Shown one piece after another: positions 37,428 to 40,902 of a stretch of DNA of 40,902 bases (position 1 is the first letter of the stretch; the number at the start of each line of letters is the position of its first letter). A model generated the notes under the pieces. It made no database searches, was not told the origin of the DNA, and saw nothing but the letters and a program-made list of their open reading frames with translations. The position numbers and the translations under genes are program-made. The stretch covers positions 1 through 40,902 of the IMG/VR virus record IMGVR_UViG_3300047409_000338. One strand, 5' to 3'. Origin of the DNA: a virus.

Positions 37428-37447
37428 GGGACCGTGCGGACGGTCCC
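37428..37447 (-). terminator. Hairpin with T-tract in leftward direction, before recT
   Basis: GGGACCGT (37428-37435), loop GCGG, ACGGTCCC (37440-37447): a perfect 8-bp stem. Six A residues precede it, so on the - strand it is followed by TTTTTT, a textbook Rho-independent terminator for leftward transcription. On the + strand it is only a 5' hairpin ending 12 nt before the recT ATG, with AAGGAG just after it. Confidence 0.7.
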
Positions 37448-37459
37448 CAAGGAGAAGTA

Positions 37460-38281
37460 ATGGCCCCCCAGACAATAGCACAGACGACCACGATGACGGC
37501 GCCGCCGAGCGCCCCGACGTCCAACGGCCTCACGGCCGACCAGATTGCGCTCATCAAGCGCACCATCGGCAAAGACCTGACCGATGCCGAACTCGACCTG
37601 TTCATCTACCAGTGCAAGCGGACGGGCCTGGACCCGCTCGTGAAGCAGATTTATCCGATCAAGCGTGCCGGGCGCATGACCATCCAGGTCGGCATCGACG
37701 GGTTCCGGCTGATTGCGGAACGGACGGGGCGGTATGCCGGCCAGCTCGGGCCGTTCTTTTGCGGCGACGATGGCGTGTGGCTGGACGTGTGGCTGAAGGC
37801 CGAGCCGCCGGCGGCGGCGCGCATCGCCATTCTGCGGAAGGACTTTAGCGAGCCGCTGTGGTCGGTCGCCCGGTTCGCGTCGTTTGTCGCCGACAATTTG
37901 TGGCGCAAGATGCCGGAAGTGATGATTGCGAAGGTCGCCGAGATGGCGGGCTTGCGACGGGCGTTCCCGCAGGAATTGAGCGGCATTTACGGGACCGAGG
38001 AGATGCAGCAGGCCGACGCGCCGACGCTGACCGTGGTCGAACCCCTGGCCGAACCGCCGAGCGTGACGGTGGTCGAGGCCGGTCCCGAGCGGTCGGACCC
38101 GCCGAAGGGGTTTGAATCGTGGCTGCTCGATATGCAGGCGGCGGCCGACGAAGGGACCAAGGCCTTACAGACGGCGTGGAACGCGAGCCGCGTCGAGCAC
38201 CGGCGGTATCTGGCGACGGCGCACGGCGACGTCTGGGCCGCGCTCAAAGAGAAGGCGGCGGGCGTCAAGGTGCCGGAATGA
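37460..38281 (+). CDS. bet: RecT/Bet single-strand annealing protein
   Basis: 273 residues. It coats and pairs single-stranded DNA during phage recombination. The core (about 25-190) is typical of lambda Bet: LIKRTIGKDLTDAELDLFIYQCKRTGLDPLVKQIY, GRMTIQVGIDGFRLIAERTGRYAGQ, GVWLDVWLKAEPPAAARIAILRKDF, and KMPEVMIAKVAEMAGLRRAFPQELSGIY. The C-terminal 80 residues are variable and acidic, ending in a helical domain that may bind the exonuclease or SSB. AAGGAGAA precedes the ATG. It overlaps the exonuclease gene by ATGA, so the pair is made together. Confidence 0.95.
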   Translation: MAPQTIAQTTTMTAPPSAPTSNGLTADQIALIKRTIGKDLTDAELDLFIYQCKRTGLDPLVKQIYPIKRAGRMTIQVGIDGFRLIAERTGRYAGQLGPFFCGDDGVWLDVWLKAEPPAAARIAILRKDFSEPLWSVARFASFVADNLWRKMPEVMIAKVAEMAGLRRAFPQELSGIYGTEEMQQADAPTLTVVEPLAEPPSVTVVEAGPERSDPPKGFESWLLDMQAAADEGTKALQTAWNASRVEHRRYLATAHGDVWAALKEKAAGVKVPE

Positions 38282-38952
38282 CGCCAAGTCTCATCATCCA
38301 TCGCTGCGACCAGCGGACGGATGCGTGGTTTGCGGCCCGGTGCGGCAAGGTGACGGGCAGTCACGCGGCCGACATGCTGGCGACCATCAAGAGCGGGGAA
38401 GCCACGGGCCGGCGGACGTTGCGCGAGTCGCTGGTCGTCGAGCGCCTGGCCGGGCAGAAAGTGGAAAACGGCTTTGTGAGCGCCGATATGCAGCGCGGCA
38501 CGGACCTGGAACCGGCGGCGATTGCCGCCTATGAAGCGCAGACCGGCGTGCTGGTGCAGGCGGTCGGCTTCGTCGAACGGATGGATCTGGCGGTCGGCTG
38601 TTCGCCCGATGGCGTGCTCGGCGCCTGGGATGGGCTGCTCGAAGTCAAATGCCCGCGAGCGACCACGCATCTCGGCTATTGGCGCAGCGGGGGCGTGCCC
38701 TCGGCGTATGTCGCGCAACTGCGCCATGCGCTGTATGTGACGGGGCTCCCGTATATCGACTTCGCGTCGTTTGATCCGCGCTTTCCACCCGAGTTGCAAC
38801 TGTTCGTCGTGCGCTTCACGGCGGCGGATGCGGACTTGCCGGCCTACGATCGGTTGGTGCGCGCGTTTCTCGCGGAAGTCGACACGGAACTGCAAGCCGT
38901 GCGGACGATGATCAACCTGCGCGGCACGTTGCGAGAAGCGGCGCATGTCTAG
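38278..38952 (+). CDS. YqaJ/lambda-exonuclease-type recombinase nuclease
   Basis: 224 residues. It degrades one strand of double-stranded DNA ends 5'-3' to give the single strands used by Bet. The PD-(D/E)XK core is visible: R..AWFAARCGKVTGSHAADML near the N-terminus, GTDLEPAAIAAYE (E78), CSPDGVLG (D111), and LEVKCP (E122 and K124). Length and motif spacing are normal for the YqaJ family. The stop overlaps the next start by 8 bp. Confidence 0.93.
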   Translation: MTPSLIIHRCDQRTDAWFAARCGKVTGSHAADMLATIKSGEATGRRTLRESLVVERLAGQKVENGFVSADMQRGTDLEPAAIAAYEAQTGVLVQAVGFVERMDLAVGCSPDGVLGAWDGLLEVKCPRATTHLGYWRSGGVPSAYVAQLRHALYVTGLPYIDFASFDPRFPPELQLFVVRFTAADADLPAYDRLVRAFLAEVDTELQAVRTMINLRGTLREAAHV

Positions 38953-39424
38953 CGCGTGCGCGATCGGCGAAGATACAGGCGAGATGGCGAAGCCCGCCCC
39001 GCTGCCGCTCGTGCTCGTCGTGCCGGTCGATGGCCAACTGGACCGCCACCAGGTGACACGCCTGCTCGGGGTGTTTCCGTCCTATGCCGGCGCGTCGGTC
39101 ACGGTGACGATCGAGAAAACCAAAGCGACACGCAGCGCCGCCCAACTGCGGTGGCTCTGGGGTCGAGCCTTGCCGCTCATCGCGGACCATTGCGGCTATG
39201 ACGCGCACGAACTCGAGCGCCTGCACTACGACTTGTTGGCGGTCCGGTTTGGGACGCATGCGGAAGTGCCGCTCTTGGCGGCGGCGCCGCCGCGCATCGT
39301 GCCGCGCATGAGCACGCGGGATTTGAGCGTGGGCGAAATGTCGCTGTATATGGATTGGCTGGTCCGCTACGCGGCGGACAGTTTGGGCGTGGTCGTGCCG
39401 TTGCCCGACGAGGTGCCGGTGTAG
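38945..39424 (+). CDS. NinB-like recombination accessory protein
   Basis: 159 residues. The pattern 'RSAAQLRWLWGRALPLIADHCGYDAHELERLHYDLLAVRFG ... STRDLSVGEMSLYMDWLVRYAADSLGVVVPLPDEV' matches the NinB/Orf-like family: Q...Y....P.IA...GY...E.H..L...F, then ST..LS..EM..YM......A...G...P.P. These proteins bind single-stranded DNA and work with phage recombination systems. It directly follows the exonuclease gene (8-bp overlap) and ends at the structured non-coding region. Confidence 0.75.
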   Translation: MSSACAIGEDTGEMAKPAPLPLVLVVPVDGQLDRHQVTRLLGVFPSYAGASVTVTIEKTKATRSAAQLRWLWGRALPLIADHCGYDAHELERLHYDLLAVRFGTHAEVPLLAAAPPRIVPRMSTRDLSVGEMSLYMDWLVRYAADSLGVVVPLPDEVPV

Positions 39425-39624
39425 GGATCGACTGGGGCCGACCGTCGTGACCTCTCCTGATGTGGCGACGGGTATCCGGTGCGCAGGTGCTAACGAAGGC
39501 TGAAAACAGCCCTGTGACGAAGTGGTGATCGTGCGAATCGCGTCGTGAGAACGCCGGGGGACAGAAGCACCACGGACAAAGGCGTGACAAGCCGGGAGAG
39601 ACCGGCATGTGAGGAGCGGACACG
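39425..39624 (+). ncRNA. Candidate structured RNA (200 nt), upstream of VRR-NUC
   Basis: No reading frame is convincing in the largest rightward gap of the recombination region. Several stems nest cleanly: GGAT (39425-39428) with ATCC (39474-39477) enclosing CCGTCG (39442-39447) with CGACGG (39466-39471); GGCTG-AAAA-CAGCC (39498-39511); GTGGTG (39522-39527) with CACCAC (39568-39573); GCCGG-GAGAGA-CCGGC (39591-39606). The stretch is purine-rich with GNRA-like loops. It ends at the GAGGAG of the next gene. It could be a cis-regulatory leader, a ribozyme-like element or a guide-RNA scaffold (HEARO/omegaRNA type is one candidate). Identity is not established. Confidence 0.6.
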
Positions 39625-40047
39625 ATGCGTAACCAGCCCGAGAAGATCATCCAGCAGCAGATCGTGACGCTGTTGCGCTCGATTGGCGCGACGGTCTATG
39701 TCCTTGGCGTGCATCGCCGGCGGGGGGATTATCCCGGCACAATGCAGACGCCGGGCCTGCCGGATCTGTATGCCTTTCTGCCGTTCTCGCTGGGGGTCTC
39801 GAATCGCGATGGGGTGGTGGAAGGCTCAGTGACGCCCAATAGTGTGTGGATTGAAGTGAAGGCGCCGGGGGGCCGCTTGAGTGAGGCCCAGTGGGCCTTT
39901 CGCATTGCCTGCGTGACCAAATCCATTGGGCACGTCATTGGCGGCGTCGATGAAGTGCTGGCATTCCTGGTCGCCGGCGGCTGGCTCAAAGCGGACGGCG
40001 TCGCCCACTATCGCCGGCCGGCCGCTCACTCGGAGGTGACACGATGA
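39625..40047 (+). CDS. VRR-NUC domain nuclease
   Basis: 140 residues, the usual size for single-domain phage VRR-NUC proteins. Active-site pattern: E6 near the start (QPEKIIQQQIVTLLR), GLPDLYA (D47), VWIEVKAPGG (E77 and K79) and LSEAQWAF (Q89). The fold is of the restriction-endonuclease type; relatives include Fan1 and phage Holliday-junction-type nucleases. In this operon it probably resolves branched DNA from recombination, in place of a RusA or RuvC. GAGGAG (39611-39616) lies before the ATG at the end of the structured region. Confidence 0.9.
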   Translation: MRNQPEKIIQQQIVTLLRSIGATVYVLGVHRRRGDYPGTMQTPGLPDLYAFLPFSLGVSNRDGVVEGSVTPNSVWIEVKAPGGRLSEAQWAFRIACVTKSIGHVIGGVDEVLAFLVAGGWLKADGVAHYRRPAAHSEVTR

Positions 40048-40247
40048 GTGAGCCGACCGACTCTCAGGTGCTCGAGGCCATGCGCCAGTACGGCGGCAGC
40101 TTTGTGCAGGGCCTGGCCGCGCTCTACCTGCGCGCCGACCCCGAGAATCAAGCCAAACTGCGCGCCGCGTTTAGCGATGAGTGGCAGCACTACGGGAAGC
40201 TCGCCACGATGGCGCCCCGGCCGCGCCTGCGATTAGAGACGCCGTAA
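40044..40247 (+). CDS. Small conserved-type phage protein
   Basis: 67 residues, ATGA overlap with the nuclease gene. 'VLEAMRQYGGSFVQGLAALYLRADPENQAKLRAAFSDEWQHY' is a pattern common in phage small acidic proteins of unknown function. It is helical with an aromatic core. Coupled to the next gene through TAATG. Confidence 0.7.
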   Translation: MSEPTDSQVLEAMRQYGGSFVQGLAALYLRADPENQAKLRAAFSDEWQHYGKLATMAPRPRLRLETP

Positions 40248-40477
40248 TGGGTCATCGCTTCGTGCCCACATCGACCATTCTGCGGCGCATGGCCCAGCGC
40301 GACCAGCGGATCGCGCGGATGTCCGTCGGCGTGCGCGCGCTGGCGGTGAAGCGCCGCTATTGTCCGATGTGTGACGTCTGGTTGCCCGTGCGTGAGACGA
40401 CGTGCCGCGCGTGTGGCCAGCCGACCGAGCCGGCCGCCGAGGGCGCCGAGTTGCCCAAGCCCGAGCGCGTAGAGTAA
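40247..40477 (+). CDS. Zinc-ribbon protein
   Basis: 76 residues from ATG 40247. The N-terminal helix is basic (STILRRMAQRDQRIARMSVG). CPMC and CRAC about 16 residues apart form a zinc ribbon. The C-terminus is acidic and Pro-rich. Coupled to the preceding gene by TAATG. Function unknown. Confidence 0.7.
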   Translation: MGHRFVPTSTILRRMAQRDQRIARMSVGVRALAVKRRYCPMCDVWLPVRETTCRACGQPTEPAAEGAELPKPERVE

Positions 40478-40480
40478 ACT
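40451..40480 (+). promoter_or_regulatory. Promoter for the second KNPHAVA gene
   Basis: TTGCCC (40451-40456), an 18-bp spacer and TAAACT (40475-40480) end 5 nt before ATG 40486. It lies inside the 3' end of the preceding gene. The expected transcript is leaderless. Confidence 0.5.
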
Positions 40481-40485
40481 CGGGC

Positions 40486-40659
40486 ATGGCCAAAAACCCG
40501 CACGCGGTCGCCATGGGCCGCCTGAGCCGGCAGACCCCCAGCCCCAAACAGATCGCCGCCTCCAAAGCCAACGGGCAGCGGGGCGGGCATCCGAGCTTGT
40601 TCAAGAAGAAGACATCGAAGGCGCCGAAGCCGGGCGCGACCGGCGAGGGCGGCGCATGA
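40486..40659 (+). CDS. 57-residue basic protein, KNPHAVA family
   Basis: MAKNPHAVAMGRLSRQTPSP, then a Lys/Ala helix (KQIAASKANGQRGGHPSLFKKKTS) and a Gly/Pro end. Paralog of the 36843-36974 gene. Short proteins that begin 'NPHAVALGRLGG' and contain Lys/Gly-rich helices are common in phages and presumably bind nucleic acid. No ribosome-binding site; the start follows a -10 box. It overlaps the last gene by ATGA. Confidence 0.65.
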   Translation: MAKNPHAVAMGRLSRQTPSPKQIAASKANGQRGGHPSLFKKKTSKAPKPGATGEGGA

Positions 40660-40902
40660 GTAGCAGCAACCTGACCCTCTACCGCGTACTCGTCAAGCTC
40701 GGCGCGACCGACACCGAGGCCGAGACCGCCGCGACCCTGGACACGAGTACCCTCGCCACCGGCGCGCAGCTGGGGGCGGTGCGCGAAGACCTCGCGACGG
40801 TCAAGGAAACGGTCAGCAGCCTCAAATGGATGTTTGGGATCACCTGGGCGTTTCTGACGGTGATTCTGGGCGTGGTCGTGCAGCTCCTGTTGCGGCGGCC
40901 CT
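40656..40902 (+). CDS. XhlA-like small membrane protein, 5' part (continues at 1-129)
   Basis: Across the contig join this gene encodes 82 residues. SSSNLTLYRVLVKLGATDTEAETAA is followed by a coiled-coil-like stretch (REDLATVKETVSSLK), one membrane segment (ITWAFLTVILGVVVQLLL) and RRP. XhlA-type proteins lie on the inner face of the membrane and help holins or endolysins. Here no holin or endolysin is adjacent, so the role is open. Coupled to the preceding gene by ATGA. Confidence 0.75.
   Translation, partial: MSSSNLTLYRVLVKLGATDTEAETAATLDTSTLATGAQLGAVREDLATVKETVSSLKWMFGITWAFLTVILGVVVQLLLRRP
40776..40902. repeat. Terminal direct repeat, right copy
   Basis: Identical over 127 bases to positions 1-127. 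It should be counted once when the genome is closed into a circle. Confidence 0.95.

Noticed and set aside
39425-39624. Definite assignment to omegaRNA/HEARO or a group II intron
   Set aside because: The layout is suggestive, but no IscB, TnpB or reverse transcriptase gene is nearby and no covariance search could be run.
1-40902. CRISPR arrays or insertion sequences
   Set aside because: No regularly spaced repeats, and no transposase or terminal inverted repeats, were seen.

Overview
This window is the complete genome of a temperate, tailed, high-GC phage with a P22-like (podovirus-type) head, written as a linear contig. The first 127 bases are repeated exactly as the last 127 bases (1-127 = 40776-40902). 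The molecule is therefore circular or circularly permuted, with a unit length of 40,775 bp. The cut falls inside a small membrane-protein gene. The host cannot be named from sequence alone. High GC, many start codons placed directly after a -10 box (leaderless mRNAs) and an attP carrying half of a tRNA-Arg(CCT) gene suggest a GC-rich bacterium in which leaderless translation is common.

Layout. (1) 130-1568: a short promoter-driven accessory operon of unknown proteins and zinc ribbons. (2) 1633-4390: packaging genes (TerS-like protein, TerL) and small membrane or coiled-coil genes. (3) 4298-6026: small accessory genes on both strands and a DpnM/CcrM-like DNA methyltransferase. (4) 6026-17071: head and head-completion module with a HELAH protein, P22-like portal, scaffold, P22-like coat, gp4-like adaptor and gp10-like plug protein. 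HNH homing endonucleases sit beside the coat gene and the plug gene. (5) 17742-31710: tail-fibre-like proteins, four large ejection-type virion proteins (one ending in a ParB/sulfiredoxin-like domain), two tail proteins sharing a duplicated N-terminal module, a third HNH gene and membrane peptides. (6) 31732-32530: a zinc-ribbon gene and a BrnT-BrnA toxin-antitoxin pair. (7) 32547-34922: attP with five arm-type repeats, tyrosine integrase, repressor operon and a divergent immunity promoter region. (8) 34929-37423: Cro-like regulator, AlpA/Xis-like protein, DUF1376 replication-type protein and small genes. (9) 37460-40902: RecT/Bet annealing protein, YqaJ exonuclease, NinB-like protein, a 200-nt non-coding stretch with strong predicted RNA structure, VRR-NUC nuclease and a terminal group of small genes ending in an XhlA-like membrane protein.

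How it works together. The repressor and the Cro-like gene are transcribed back to back from promoters flanked by three AAACGT repeats and would form the lysis/lysogeny switch. Integrase acts at the adjacent attP. The BrnTA pair lies next to attP, where it would stabilise the prophage. The RecT/exonuclease/VRR-NUC set handles recombination-dependent replication. TerS/TerL and the P22-like portal package the DNA, and the 20.8-27.2 kb proteins are probably injected with it. I could not recognise a replicative helicase, a tail needle or a canonical endolysin.

Most worth a second look: the structured RNA candidate at 39425-39624, the attP architecture, the widespread -10/start-codon fusion, the plug protein split by an inserted domain, and the ParB-like domain on an ejection protein.
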